A DNA stretch of 64,000 nucleotides from Mesorhizobium sp. B2-3-4 (lineage in GTDB: Bacteria; Pseudomonadota; Alphaproteobacteria; Rhizobiales; Rhizobiaceae), in assembly GCF_006442315.1 (NCBI RefSeq), contig NZ_VFVY01000003.1, forward strand, positions 281,589-345,588, given 5' to 3'. The notes under the pieces were generated by a model. The model did not search any database. It had not been told where the DNA came from and was given only the letters and a program-made list of their open reading frames with translations. A program made the translations under genes and the position numbers. This document shows positions 51,645 to 61,917 of the stretch, in pieces; the first letter of the stretch is position 1, and each line of letters begins with the position of its first letter.

Positions 51645-54007
51645 TGAACAAGCACGCCACGCCGAACCTCAAGGCTGAGAAGATCGTTGGCGGCGTCGCC
51701 ACCGACCAGCGGCATGATTCCGCCCACAAGCACGTCAGCGGCAGCGCCGTCTATATCGACGACATGCCGGAGCCGGCAGGCACGCTGCATGTCGGGCTTG
51801 GCCTATCGAAGGTGGCGCATGGCATCCTGAAAAGCGTCGATCTCTCGGCGGTGCGCGCGGCGCCCGGTGTCGTCGACGTGCTGACTTATGCCGACGTGCC
51901 GGGTGAAAACGATGTCTCGCCGAGCAATATGCATGACGATCCTGTGTTGGCCGAAGGCAAGGTGCAGTTCTTCGGCCAGCCGATCTTCGCGGTGATCGCG
52001 CAGACGCGCGAGGCCGCGCGCCGCGCGGCGCGTCTGGCCAGGATCGAGTATGACGAGCTTCCCGCCTTGATAAGCATCTGGCCTCTCGATCCGGCCAAAG
52101 ACAAGCAGGTCACCACGCCGCTGACCTTGCGTCGCGGCGATGCGGCTGCCGCCATCGCCGCGGCGCCGCGTCGGGTGAAGGGGCGCATGAAGCTCGGTGG
52201 CCAGGACCATTTCTATCTCGAGGGCCAGGTGTCGCTCGCCATACCCGGCGAGGATGACGAAGTGATCGTTTATTGCTCGACGCAGGGGCCGAGCGAGACG
52301 CAGCATCTGGTCGCCCATGCGCTCGGCGTGCCGAGCCATGCGGTGACGGTGGAGGTCCGCCGCATGGGCGGCGGCTTTGGCGGCAAGGAAACCCAGGCCA
52401 ACCAGTGCGCGGCGATCGCCGCCATCGCGGCCAAGAAACTCCACCGCGCCGTCAAGGTCCGGCTCGACCGCGACGAGGACATGACCGCCACCGGCAAGCG
52501 GCACGATTTCGCCATCGACTACGAGGTCGGCTTCGACGACGAGGGCCATATCCTCGGCGTGGATTTTCTTTTCGCCCTCAATGCCGGCTTCTCCGCCGAC
52601 CTGTCCGGCCCGGTCGGCGACCGTGCGCTGTTCCACTGCGACAACGCCTATTTCTACCCGAATGTGCACGCCAAGTCGGCGCCGCTTTACACCAACACGG
52701 TGTCGAACACCGCCTTTCGCGGCTTCGGTGGCCCGCAAGGCATGGTCGGCGCCGAGCGCGTCATCGACGAGGTCGCCTTCGCGGTCGGCAAGGATTCGCT
52801 CGAGATCCGCAAGCTGAATTTCTACGACCCGATGGAGGCGATCGGCGCACGCTGCGTCACGCCCTATCACCAGAAGGTCGAGGATTGCATCATCCAGCGC
52901 ATCGTGGCGGAACTGGAGGAGAGCGCCAATTATACCAGACGGCGGCGCGAGATCAGGGCCTTCAACGCCAACAGCCGCTTCATCAAGCGCGGCCTGGCGC
53001 TGACACCGGTCAAGTTCGGCATTTCCTTCACCAAGACCGAGTCCAACCAGGCCGGCGCGCTGGTCCATGTCTATGCCGACGGTTCGGTGCACATGAACCA
53101 TGGCGGCACTGAAATGGGCCAGGGCCTTCACCTCAAGGTGGCGCAGGTCGTGGCCGAGGAATTCCAGATCGACCTGGACCGCGTCAAGATCACCGCCACC
53201 ACAACAGCCAAGGTGCCCAACACCGCGCCGACGGCGGCGTCGTCGGGCGCCGACCTCAATGGCATGGCGGCGCAGAATGCGGCGCGCCAGATCCGCCAGC
53301 GCCTCACCGACTTCGCCGCCGAAAAATACCAGGTGCCCGTCGACCAGGTGGTGTTCCTCCCCAACCGGGTACGCGTCGGCAACCAGGAGGTCTCCTTCAA
53401 CGATCTCATCAAGCAGGCCTATATTGCGCGCGTGCAGCTGTCGGCCGCCGGCTTCTACAAGACGCCGAAGATCCACTGGGACCGCAGCAAGGGCCAGGGC
53501 CACGCCTTTTACTACTACGCCTATGGCGCGGCCTGCTCCGAAGTCTCGGTCGACACGCTGACCGGCGAATATGTCGTCGAGCGCGCCGACATCCTGCATG
53601 ATTGCGGCCGTTCGCTGAACCGGGCGATCGACATCGGCCAGGTCGAGGGCGGCTTCATCCAGGGCATGGGCTGGCTGACGACGGAAGAACTATGGTGGGA
53701 CGACAAGGGCCGGCTGCGCACCCACGCGCCGTCGACCTACAAGATCCCGCTGGCGTCGGACCGGCCGAAGATCTTCAACGTGGCGCTGACCGACTGGTCG
53801 CAGGCTTACGAGCCGACGATCCATCGCTCCAAGGCGGTCGGTGAGCCGCCGCTGCCGCACGGCATGTCGGTTTTGCACGCGCTGTCGGATGCCGTGGCGA
53901 GCGTCGCCGACCACAGGATCTGCCCGCGCCTCGACGCGCCGGCAACGCCCGAGCGCGTGCTGATGGCGATCGAGCGGCTGAAGAAAGAGGCCAGGGCAGG
54001 CGGCTGA
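51641..54007 (+). CDS. xdhB: Xanthine dehydrogenase molybdopterin subunit
   Basis: A 788-residue catalytic subunit carrying the molybdenum cofactor. Markers are GQDHFYLEGQ, RMGGGFGGKE, AFRGFGGPQG, GTEMGQGLHLKV and the active-site region KAVGEPPLPH, whose glutamate initiates hydroxylation. Length is typical of a separate XdhB. It is translationally coupled to xdhA, and xdhC follows 61 bases later. Confidence 0.96.
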   Translation: MMNKHATPNLKAEKIVGGVATDQRHDSAHKHVSGSAVYIDDMPEPAGTLHVGLGLSKVAHGILKSVDLSAVRAAPGVVDVLTYADVPGENDVSPSNMHDDPVLAEGKVQFFGQPIFAVIAQTREAARRAARLARIEYDELPALISIWPLDPAKDKQVTTPLTLRRGDAAAAIAAAPRRVKGRMKLGGQDHFYLEGQVSLAIPGEDDEVIVYCSTQGPSETQHLVAHALGVPSHAVTVEVRRMGGGFGGKETQANQCAAIAAIAAKKLHRAVKVRLDRDEDMTATGKRHDFAIDYEVGFDDEGHILGVDFLFALNAGFSADLSGPVGDRALFHCDNAYFYPNVHAKSAPLYTNTVSNTAFRGFGGPQGMVGAERVIDEVAFAVGKDSLEIRKLNFYDPMEAIGARCVTPYHQKVEDCIIQRIVAELEESANYTRRRREIRAFNANSRFIKRGLALTPVKFGISFTKTESNQAGALVHVYADGSVHMNHGGTEMGQGLHLKVAQVVAEEFQIDLDRVKITATTTAKVPNTAPTAASSGADLNGMAAQNAARQIRQRLTDFAAEKYQVPVDQVVFLPNRVRVGNQEVSFNDLIKQAYIARVQLSAAGFYKTPKIHWDRSKGQGHAFYYYAYGAACSEVSVDTLTGEYVVERADILHDCGRSLNRAIDIGQVEGGFIQGMGWLTTEELWWDDKGRLRTHAPSTYKIPLASDRPKIFNVALTDWSQAYEPTIHRSKAVGEPPLPHGMSVLHALSDAVASVADHRICPRLDAPATPERVLMAIERLKKEARAGG

Positions 54008-54068
54008 TCCCGCCAAAGGTGCAATTCCAGCCGAAAAATCCTATATTCCCTGTTCGGGAACGTGAGCG

Positions 54069-54965
54069 ATGAACTCGAAAGTGCAAAGCCTCAAAGCCTT
54101 TCTCGGCACCGCCGCCCGGCTTGCGCTGGTCGAAGTGGCCGGCACGAAAGGCTCGACGCCGCGCGAGAAGGGCGCCTTCATGCTCGTCTCGCAAGGAGCG
54201 ATCCTTGGCACCATCGGCGGTGGCCAGCTCGAATACATGGCCATCGACAAGGCCAGGCAGATGCTTCCCTCGTCCTCGAAAGCAAGGGGCGCCCGCATCG
54301 AGGTCAACGAAGTCTGCGCCACGCTCGATGTGCCGCTCGGCCCTGAGATCGGCCAGTGCTGCGGCGGACGGGTCGAGGTTTTGATCCGCCTGATCGATGC
54401 CGCGCTGGCCGCCGAACTGGTCGCGGCGGCCGAGACCGAGGAAGCCCACCTGCCGCATGTCTATATCTTCGGCGGCGGCCATGTCGGCCAGTCGCTGGCT
54501 TCGGCCATCGCGCTGCTTCCTGTCCATGGCGTCGTCATCGAGACCCGCGCCGAGGCACTGGAAGGCATGCCGGAAACCGTCGAGACGCGGCTGACGCCGA
54601 TGCCGGAGGCCGAGGTGCGCAACGCGCCCGCTGGCACCGCCTTCGCCATCCTGACCCATGACCATGCGCTGGATTTCCTGATCGTCGCCGAGGCGCTGAA
54701 ACGCGACGACGCGGCCTATGTCGGCATGATCGGCTCGAAGACCAAGAAAGCCACCTTCAAGAACTGGTTCTTGAAGTCGGCCGACGGTGTTGAAGACGAA
54801 TTTGCCCGCCTCGTCTCGCCCATCGGCGGCGATGCCGTCAAGGACAAGCGCCCGCCTGTCATCGCGGCACTTGCCGCTGCCGAGATCATGACGGCATTGG
54901 TCATGCACAGTGCGGTGTCAAATGCCGGCCATCAGGTCCAGCACCGCAAGGTCATGGCTGGCTAG
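54069..54965 (+). CDS. xdhC: Xanthine dehydrogenase accessory protein
   Basis: A 298-residue chaperone that binds the molybdenum cofactor and promotes its sulfuration and insertion into XdhB. N-terminal XdhC/CoxI domain: VEVAGTKGSTPREKGAFM and GTIGGGQLEY. C-terminal Rossmann domain: YIFGGGHVGQSLA and VGMIGSKTKK. ATG 54069 is the start used. Confidence 0.94.
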   Translation: MNSKVQSLKAFLGTAARLALVEVAGTKGSTPREKGAFMLVSQGAILGTIGGGQLEYMAIDKARQMLPSSSKARGARIEVNEVCATLDVPLGPEIGQCCGGRVEVLIRLIDAALAAELVAAAETEEAHLPHVYIFGGGHVGQSLASAIALLPVHGVVIETRAEALEGMPETVETRLTPMPEAEVRNAPAGTAFAILTHDHALDFLIVAEALKRDDAAYVGMIGSKTKKATFKNWFLKSADGVEDEFARLVSPIGGDAVKDKRPPVIAALAAAEIMTALVMHSAVSNAGHQVQHRKVMAG

Positions 54966-55049
54966 CCACCGTCGATCTCTCCGTTTTTCGATCGCAGGAA
55001 AGATGCATTTGCGGTATCCACCCGGCGTATCGGCACGAGGCGAGGATAC

Positions 55050-55886
55050 ATGAACGTTCTGAAGATAGCAGCTTTCTCGGATGGTGACACCGGTGGCAAT
55101 CCTGCCGGAGTGCTGATCGGCGATGCCTTGCCCGACGCTGCCGAAATGCAGCGTCTGGCGGCGGAAGTCGGGTTCTCGGAGACGGCCTTTGCCGCGCCGG
55201 ATGGAGAGAACTGGCGGGTCCGCTATTTCTCGCCGGAAACCGAGGTTCCATTCTGCGGTCACGCCACCATCGCCTTGGGAGCCGCCCTCGTCCGGCAGTT
55301 CGGCGACGGAGTTTTCCCGCTCACTCTTAACCAGGCGAGCATCACGGTCGAAGGGTTTCGTGATGGTGCCAACGTTGCCGCCGCGTTGCAGTCGCCGCCG
55401 ACACGCAGCAAGCCGGCGCCGCCGGCGCTGATTGCCGAGGCGCTGGCCCTGTTCGGCTATGCCGCGGCCGATCTCGATCCGGCCATTGCGCCGGCGTTGA
55501 TCCATGGAGGTGCCGACCACCTTGTGCTTGCCCTCAACTCGCGCGAGGCGCTGGCGGCCATGCGCTACGATCTGAAGGCCGGACAGATCCTCATGCGGCG
55601 TGAGCGGCTGGTGACAATCCTGCTCGCCTATTCCGAAACGCCGCGCTTGTTCCACACGCGCAACCCCTTTGCATCCGGTGGGGTCTACGAGGATCCCGCG
55701 ACAGGCGCTTCGACCGCGGCATTCGCCGGTTATCTGTGCGACCTCGGCTGGCCGCATGGCGGCGCGATCGACATCGTGCAAGGCGAGGACATGGGCATGC
55801 GCTCGCGCCTGCATGCCGAAATCGGTCCGGAAATCGGCGGCTCGATTAGAGTTTCCGGCACCGCGCGGATGATGGACGAGATATAG
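55050..55886 (+). CDS. PhzF-family isomerase/epimerase
   Basis: A 278-residue protein of the PhzF fold: FSDGDTGGNPAGVLIG, catalytic Glu region EVGFSETAF, and CGHATIALGAAL, with NPFASGGVYEDPATG near the C-terminus. Family members are isomerases or epimerases, with phenazine enzymes as one case; no phenazine genes are here. Its link to the purine genes is unclear. It is 84 bases after xdhC and convergent with the flavin monooxygenase pair. Confidence 0.88.
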   Translation: MNVLKIAAFSDGDTGGNPAGVLIGDALPDAAEMQRLAAEVGFSETAFAAPDGENWRVRYFSPETEVPFCGHATIALGAALVRQFGDGVFPLTLNQASITVEGFRDGANVAAALQSPPTRSKPAPPALIAEALALFGYAAADLDPAIAPALIHGGADHLVLALNSREALAAMRYDLKAGQILMRRERLVTILLAYSETPRLFHTRNPFASGGVYEDPATGASTAAFAGYLCDLGWPHGGAIDIVQGEDMGMRSRLHAEIGPEIGGSIRVSGTARMMDEI

Positions 55887-55898
55887 AAGCCGCTGGAT

Positions 55899-57149
55899 TC
55901 AGGCCGGCCGTTTCAAGCCCAGATGGTCGCGCAGCGTATTGCCTTCATATTCCCGGCGGAACAGGCCGCGCCGCTGCAGTTCCGGCACTACCAGCGTGGC
56001 AAAGGCATCGAGTTCCCCGGGGAAATAAGAAGGCATCACGTTGAAGCCGTCCGCCGCACCGCCTTCGAACCGCGCCTGCAACTCGTCGGCGACCTGCGCC
56101 GCCGTGCCAACAATACGCCAATGGCCGCGCGCGCCGGCGAAATGGCGCGCAAGCTGGCGGATGGAAAGCCCGTCGCGGCGCGATTGCTCGACGACCAGCG
56201 CCTGCCGGCTTTTCATGCCCTCGCTTTCCGGCAGGTCAGGCAGCGGCCCGTCGATCGGGTGGCGCCACAGATCGGAGATGCTGAGATAGCTGGACAAGAG
56301 CGCAACGCCGACATCGTCGGGGATCAGCGCCTGCAATTCCTCGAATTTTTCACGCGCCTCGGACTCGGTCTCGGCCACCACGGGCGCGACGCCGGGCATG
56401 ATCTTGATGTCGTCGGGCTGGCGCCCGTAGGTCGCCGTGCGGCCTTTGAGGTCGTCATAAAAAGTCTTCGCTTCCTCGAAGGTCTGAGCGGCGGTGAACA
56501 CCACATCGGCGGTGCGGGCGGCGAGCTCGCGGCCGACATCGGAAGCGCCGGCCTGGACCATCACCGGCGCGCCCTGCGGCGAGCGTGGCAGGTCGATTGC
56601 GTCCTGCACTGAAAAACTCTGGCCGTCATGGCCATGGAAGCTTTCGCCATGCCACAGCCCGGTGACCACCTCGGCGAATTCGCGTGCCCGTTCATAGCGG
56701 TCGGCATGCGGCTTGAGGCCTGTCGCGCCGAAATTGGCGGCCTCGATCGGGCTGGCCGAGGTCACCAGGTTCCAGCCGGCGCGGCCGCCGCTCAGATGAT
56801 CGAGCGACAGGAAGGTCCGCGCCAGGCCATACGGCTCGTTGTAGCTCGTAGAGGCGGTGGAGACGAGGCCGATGCGGCTGGTCTGCACGGCGATGGCCGA
56901 CAACAGGCTGATCGGCTCGAAGCCGATCGAGCGTGAGGTCTGGCTGGCGATGCCGACATTGGCCTCGCGCAAGCCGGCTGCGTCCTCACAGAAGATCATG
57001 TCGAACTTCGCGGCTTCCGCGGTCCGCGCCAGCTGGATGTAATGGTCGATGTCGATGCCGGCCCTGACATGCGCCTTGGGATGGCGCCAGGCGGCGATGT
57101 GATGGCCAGTCGCCCACAGGAAGGCGCCGAGCTTCATCTGGCGGGTCAT
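55899..57149 (-). CDS. FMN-dependent monooxygenase, NtaA/SnaA/DszA type
   Basis: A 416-residue luciferase-like flavin-dependent monooxygenase. Markers are KLGAFLWATGHHIAAWRHP at the start, ISLLSAIAVQTSRIGLVST, LDHLSGGRAGWNLVTS, and RTADVVFTAAQTFEEAK. The family attacks chelators, sulfonates and dibenzothiophene-type sulfur compounds using reduced FMN. The substrate here is unknown. It is the second gene of a pair, with its start overlapping the stop of the upstream gene by 4 bases. Confidence 0.9.
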   Translation of the reverse strand: MTRQMKLGAFLWATGHHIAAWRHPKAHVRAGIDIDHYIQLARTAEAAKFDMIFCEDAAGLREANVGIASQTSRSIGFEPISLLSAIAVQTSRIGLVSTASTSYNEPYGLARTFLSLDHLSGGRAGWNLVTSASPIEAANFGATGLKPHADRYERAREFAEVVTGLWHGESFHGHDGQSFSVQDAIDLPRSPQGAPVMVQAGASDVGRELAARTADVVFTAAQTFEEAKTFYDDLKGRTATYGRQPDDIKIMPGVAPVVAETESEAREKFEELQALIPDDVGVALLSSYLSISDLWRHPIDGPLPDLPESEGMKSRQALVVEQSRRDGLSIRQLARHFAGARGHWRIVGTAAQVADELQARFEGGAADGFNVMPSYFPGELDAFATLVVPELQRRGLFRREYEGNTLRDHLGLKRPA

Positions 57150-58126
57150 TGGTTGCCTCCGCCGGTCAGTCCAAGATGCGAGCGCAGCGTGGTGCCGCGA
57201 TAATGTTCCTGAAACAGGCCACGCCGGCGCAGGTCCGGCAGGATGCGATCGGCAAAATCGTCGAACACCGAAAGCTGCGCCGGCAGGCGGATGTTGAAAC
57301 CGTCGCAGCCTTTCGAGCGGAAGGCCTCCTCCAGCCTGTCGGCCAGCCCGCCGAGGCTGGCGGCGGTGAGCGATACGTCAGTCAGCACCTTCACCGCACC
57401 TGGTTCGCGCCCGCATGCCGAAACGCGGCGCTTGATATCGCCATGGCGCGCCTTGTTCTCTGCCGCCTGCCGCTCGTCCAGCAGGATGACATCGGCGTTG
57501 CGGGCGGCAATGTCGAGGTCGCCTTCCGACAGGCCGGCCAGCACCAGCACCGGCCTGTCCTGCGGCGAGCGCGCGACGTTCAGCGGTCCGCGCACCGAGA
57601 AGAACTCGCCCTTGTGGTCGAGAAGGTGCATCTTTTCCGGATCATGGAAGCGACCGCCGCTTTTGTCGAACAGCAATGCGTCCGCGTCCCAGCCTTGCCA
57701 CAGGCCCAGGACGATGCCGAGATATTCCTGCGAGCGGCGGCGAAAATCATCGGCGGAAAACCCGTCAGGACGACTGAAATTGGCCGCCTCGCGCGCCGCC
57801 TGCGCCAACGTCGCGTTCCAGCCGGCGCGTCCGTGGCTGATCATGTCGAGCGAGGCAAAGCGGCGCGCCAGATTGTAGGGCTGGTGGGCGATAGTCGAGG
57901 CTCGCGCAACGAGGCCGATCTTTTCGGTAACGGTCGCCAGAGCGGCAACGAGAGTGGTCGCCTCGAATGGGCTGGTTGACGGCTCGCTGCCCGCCGCCGA
58001 GTCGGAGATGACGACCATGTCGATATGAGCCGCCTCTGCCTTGCGGACCAAGGCCGTTATCCCGGCCGGTGTGGTGCCTGCCTGGCCTTGAGCTGAAGCG
58101 ATGTTGAGCGAAACAGCGAATAGCAT
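57146..58126 (-). CDS. Short FMN-dependent monooxygenase, luciferase-like
   Basis: A 326-residue member of the same fold: RRFASLDMISHGRAGWNAT, GPLNVARSPQDRPVLVLAGLS, and a C-terminal SHLGLTGGG. It is about 90 residues shorter than its neighbour, mostly in the N-terminal region and internal loops. It may form a heterodimer with, or be a substrate-specific version of, the coupled enzyme at 55899. A lysR gene lies on the same strand upstream. Confidence 0.83.
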   Translation of the reverse strand: MLFAVSLNIASAQGQAGTTPAGITALVRKAEAAHIDMVVISDSAAGSEPSTSPFEATTLVAALATVTEKIGLVARASTIAHQPYNLARRFASLDMISHGRAGWNATLAQAAREAANFSRPDGFSADDFRRRSQEYLGIVLGLWQGWDADALLFDKSGGRFHDPEKMHLLDHKGEFFSVRGPLNVARSPQDRPVLVLAGLSEGDLDIAARNADVILLDERQAAENKARHGDIKRRVSACGREPGAVKVLTDVSLTAASLGGLADRLEEAFRSKGCDGFNIRLPAQLSVFDDFADRILPDLRRRGLFQEHYRGTTLRSHLGLTGGGNQ

Positions 58127-58248
58127 TTGCGGTCCATCCGGCCGCCGGCGACATCGGCGCGGCCATCGGCTACCAACCTAGGCTGGCTTTCGCGCAAGGC
58201 AACCGGACGGGATAGGCCACGAGCCCGTCACTTGCCGTCCAGTCGTCC

Positions 58249-59169
58249 TCACTTGCCCGCCAGAATATCCTTGATCAGCCGCTGGCAGCGTTCCGCCATG
58301 AAGTCGAGCAAGAGCCGCACCTTGGGGTCCTGCAGCTTCTTGTGCGGATAGACGGCGGCGAATTGCACCGGCGTCGGTGGCGTACTGGTCAGGATCACTT
58401 TCAGCCGCCGGTCGCGAATGAAAGGCTCGACCTCGAAGCGCGGTTTGTTGATGATGCCGCGCCCCGACAGCGCCCAGCCGGTCAGCACGTCGCCATCGTC
58501 GGTGTCGTAGGGGCCATGCACTTCGAATTTTTGCGGGCCAGCTGGTGTCTGCAGGGTCCAGACATATTCGCGCGCGCCGGAATAGCGCAGCATCAGGCAG
58601 TCGTGCTTGCGGCCGATCAGCTCCTGCGGCTCCATCGGTTCGCCGCGCGCTTCAAGGTATTTGGGCGCCGCCACCAGCACGCGCTCGCATTCCATGATGC
58701 CGCGCATCCTGAGGCTGGAATCCTCGATGATGCCGAGCCTGAAGGCGACGTCGATGCCTTCCTTCATGATGTCGACATTGTGATCGGAAAGCCTGAGCCG
58801 GACCTCGATGTCAGGGTATTTGTCGTGGAAATCGGGAATGCCCGAGGCCACCAGCCGGCGCCCGAGGCCGAGCGGCGCGGTGACGCGTATGGTGCCGCGC
58901 GGCTGGCCCGACAGCGCCGAGACGGCGGCTTCGGCCTCGGTGATCGCTTCCAGCACCTGCTTGGCGCCTGTGTAGAACACCGTGCCGTGCTCGGTCGGCA
59001 TCAATTGCCGGGTCGTCCGGTTGAACAGCCGCACGCCAAGATGCTTCTCCAGTTCCTTGATGCGGTTGGAAGCGACCGCCGGCGAAATGCGCATGTCGCG
59101 GCCCGCCGCCGACAGATTGCCGAGTTCGACGACGCGGACGAAGACGGCGATGTTGTCGAGATAGGCCAT
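58249..59169 (-). CDS. LysR-family regulator near purine genes
   Basis: A 306-residue LysR regulator: N-terminal VFVRVVELGNLSAAGRDM, then SPAVASNRIKELEKHLG, RTTRQLMPTEHG and a LysR substrate-binding domain. It is divergent from puuD across 138 bases, so puuD and the genes after it are likely targets. It also precedes the flavin monooxygenase pair on the same strand. Effector unknown. Confidence 0.9.
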   Translation of the reverse strand: MAYLDNIAVFVRVVELGNLSAAGRDMRISPAVASNRIKELEKHLGVRLFNRTTRQLMPTEHGTVFYTGAKQVLEAITEAEAAVSALSGQPRGTIRVTAPLGLGRRLVASGIPDFHDKYPDIEVRLRLSDHNVDIMKEGIDVAFRLGIIEDSSLRMRGIMECERVLVAAPKYLEARGEPMEPQELIGRKHDCLMLRYSGAREYVWTLQTPAGPQKFEVHGPYDTDDGDVLTGWALSGRGIINKPRFEVEPFIRDRRLKVILTSTPPTPVQFAAVYPHKKLQDPKVRLLLDFMAERCQRLIKDILAGK

Positions 59170-59307
59170 GCGGCTTCCGTGGCTCTCATGCGGCTGCGTA
59201 TAGTGACCTTAGTATTTTCCATTTTTTTTTGAAAGTCATCGTACGCCTCGCCTCTTTTCGTTTGCGCGCCACACCGTAAAGTCACCGGATCGGCAGGGAC
59301 GTATCAA

Positions 59308-60525
59308 ATGATGGATTTCGCGATTTTCTGGGACTGGCTGAGCTTCGCCGTGCGCTGGCTGCACGTCATCACCGGCATCGCCTGGATCGGCTCGTCCTTC
59401 TACTTCGTCGCGCTCGATCTCGGCCTGCGCCAGCGCCCGGGCATGCCTGCCGGCGCCTTCGGCGAGGAATGGCAGGTGCATGGCGGCGGCTTCTACCACA
59501 TCCAGAAATATTTGGTGGCGCCGGCCGAAATGCCGGAACACCTGACCTGGTTCAAATGGGAATCCTACGCCACCTGGCTGTCCGGCTTCGCCATGCTGTG
59601 CGTGGTTTACTATGCCGGCGCGGACCTGTTCCTGATCGATCCCAATGTGCTGCCGATGTCGGTGCCGGTCGGCATCCTCCTGTCGATGGCCACCATCGGC
59701 GTCGGCTGGGTCGTCTATGATCTCTTGTGCCGCTCGCCGCTGGGCAGGAGCGACACCGGCCTGATGCTGGTGCTCTATTGCGTGCTGGTGTTCATCGCCT
59801 GGGGGCTGACGCATCTGTTCACCGGCCGCGCCGCCTTCCTGCATCTGGGCGCCATCACCGCCACGATCATGTCGTGCAACGTGTTCATGGTCATCATTCC
59901 CAACCAGAAGATCGTCGTCGCCGACCTTATCGCCGGCCGCAAACCCGATCCCAAATACGGCAAGATCGCCAAGCAGCGCTCGCTCCACAACAATTACCTG
60001 ACGCTGCCGGTGCTGTTCCTTATGCTGTCGAACCACTATCCGCTGGCGTTTGGCACTCAGTTCAACTGGGTCATCGCCTCGCTGGTGTTCATCATCGGCG
60101 TCCTGATCCGCCACTATTTCAACACCGTGCACAAGCGCGCCGGCAACCCGCACTGGACCTGGCTCGGCGCCCTTGTGCTGTTCATCATCATCATCTGGCT
60201 GTCGACCGTGCCGAAAGTGCTGACCGGCGAGCCGAAGGCTTCCGCTTCGGCCGAAATCTACATCGCCTCGGCGCATTTCCCGGCCGTGCGCGATACCGTG
60301 ATGGGTCGCTGCTCGATGTGCCATACCGCGGAGCCGGTTTACGAGGGCATCTATCACGCGCCCAAGGGCGTCTTGCTCGACACGGATGCCAACATCGCCA
60401 ATCACGCCCGCGAGATCTATATCCAGGCCGGCCGCAGCCACGCCATGCCGCCGGCCAATATCAGCCAGATCACGGACAAGGAACGCGCGCTGCTGGTGGC
60501 CTGGTTCGAAGGCGCGGGAAAATAA
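59308..60525 (+). CDS. puuD: Membrane-bound urate hydroxylase with cytochrome c domain
   Basis: A 405-residue inner-membrane protein of the PuuD class, which oxidises urate to 5-hydroxyisourate and passes electrons to a C-terminal cytochrome c domain. About eight to nine transmembrane helices occupy residues 1-300. The heme motif CSMCH is at 335-339, followed by PKGVLLDTD. Presence of PuuD means no soluble uricase is needed. It is followed 2 bases later by guaD and divergent from the lysR gene. Confidence 0.94.
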   Translation: MMDFAIFWDWLSFAVRWLHVITGIAWIGSSFYFVALDLGLRQRPGMPAGAFGEEWQVHGGGFYHIQKYLVAPAEMPEHLTWFKWESYATWLSGFAMLCVVYYAGADLFLIDPNVLPMSVPVGILLSMATIGVGWVVYDLLCRSPLGRSDTGLMLVLYCVLVFIAWGLTHLFTGRAAFLHLGAITATIMSCNVFMVIIPNQKIVVADLIAGRKPDPKYGKIAKQRSLHNNYLTLPVLFLMLSNHYPLAFGTQFNWVIASLVFIIGVLIRHYFNTVHKRAGNPHWTWLGALVLFIIIIWLSTVPKVLTGEPKASASAEIYIASAHFPAVRDTVMGRCSMCHTAEPVYEGIYHAPKGVLLDTDANIANHAREIYIQAGRSHAMPPANISQITDKERALLVAWFEGAGK

Positions 60526-60527
60526 GC

Positions 60528-61841
60528 ATGACCTCGACACTCATTCGCGGCCGCACGCTGTCCTTCGTGCGCTGGCCGCAGGCCATCGATGACCACTCCG
60601 CCTGGCGCTACGAGGAAGATGGTGGCCTCCTTATCCGCGACGGCAGGATCGTCGCGGCGGGCGCCTATGCCGATGTCGAGAAGCAAGCCGGCGAAGGCAC
60701 GAAAAGGGTCGATCACCGGCCGCATTTGCTGTTGCCGGGCTTCATCGACGCGCATGTGCATTTCCCGCAGATGCAGATCATCGCCTCTTATGGCGCCGAA
60801 CTGCTCGACTGGCTGAACACCTACACCTTCCCCGAGGAAACGAAATTCGCCAACGCCCAGCATGGCCGCCGCATCGCGCGGCTGTTCCTCGACGAGACGG
60901 TGCGGCATGGCACCACCACGGTTGCAGCCTATTGTTCGGTCCACAAAGCCTCGGCGGAAGCCTTTTTCGCCGAGTCGCATGCGCGCGACATGCTCAACAT
61001 CGCTGGCAAGGTGATGATGGACCGCAACGCGCCGGAAGGCGTGCTCGACACGCCGCAATCCGGCTATGACGACACCAAGGCGCTGATCAAGGAGTGGCAC
61101 GGCAAGGGGCGCCAGCACTACGCCATCACGCCGCGCTTCGCCATCACCTCGTCGCCGGAGCAGATGGAGATGGCCGGCGCGCTCTGCCGCGAGCATCCCG
61201 ACCTGCACATGCAGACGCATCTGTCGGAAAACCACGCCGAGATCGCCTTTACCCAGCAGCTCTACCCCCGGGCTCGCGACTACACCGACGTCTACGAGCA
61301 TTACGGTCTGCTCGGCAAAAGAAGCCTGTTCGGCCATTGCATCCATCTCGGCGAACGCGAGGCGGACGCGCTCTCGGACAGCGGTTCGGTGGCGGTGTTC
61401 TGCCCGACCTCGAACCTGTTTCTCGGCTCCGGCCTGTTCGACTATCAGCGCTTTCGGCGGCGGGACAAATCGCTGCGGATCGCGGCGGCCACCGATGTCG
61501 GCGGCGGCACCAACTATTCGATGTTGCGCACCATGGACGAGGGCTACAAGGTGATCGCGCTGAACGGCGAGAAGCTCAACCCGTTCCAGTCCTTCTGGCA
61601 GATCACGCGCGGCAATGCCGAGTCGCTCTCGGTGGTGGACAAGATCGGCACATTGGATGCAGGCACCGATGCCGACATCGTCGTGCTGGATGCCGGGGCA
61701 ACCCCGGCGATGCGGCTCAGGATGGAAACGGTCGAGACGCTGGCGCAGGAATTGTTTCTCCTGCAGACGCTGGGCGACGACCGCGCCGTGCGCGAGGTCT
61801 ATGTCGCGGGGCGGCCTGCCAAGAGCGACATCGCAATTTAG
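60528..61841 (+). CDS. guaD: Guanine deaminase
   Basis: A 437-residue amidohydrolase that converts guanine to xanthine. Zinc ligands are in DAHVHFPQM (HxH), QTHLSEN and FGHCIHLG, with the late aspartate in ATDVGGG. The start ATG 60528 sits 2 bases after the puuD stop. It lies between xanthine-to-urate genes and urate oxidation, consistent with feeding guanine into XdhAB. Confidence 0.94.
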   Translation: MTSTLIRGRTLSFVRWPQAIDDHSAWRYEEDGGLLIRDGRIVAAGAYADVEKQAGEGTKRVDHRPHLLLPGFIDAHVHFPQMQIIASYGAELLDWLNTYTFPEETKFANAQHGRRIARLFLDETVRHGTTTVAAYCSVHKASAEAFFAESHARDMLNIAGKVMMDRNAPEGVLDTPQSGYDDTKALIKEWHGKGRQHYAITPRFAITSSPEQMEMAGALCREHPDLHMQTHLSENHAEIAFTQQLYPRARDYTDVYEHYGLLGKRSLFGHCIHLGEREADALSDSGSVAVFCPTSNLFLGSGLFDYQRFRRRDKSLRIAAATDVGGGTNYSMLRTMDEGYKVIALNGEKLNPFQSFWQITRGNAESLSVVDKIGTLDAGTDADIVVLDAGATPAMRLRMETVETLAQELFLLQTLGDDRAVREVYVAGRPAKSDIAI

Positions 61842-61917
61842 GACTGCGGTGTGTTGTCTGCTTGACCCGGCGGCAACCATCGGTCAAAGCGTGCGGCGAA
61901 GTTGACAGGGGAACGAC

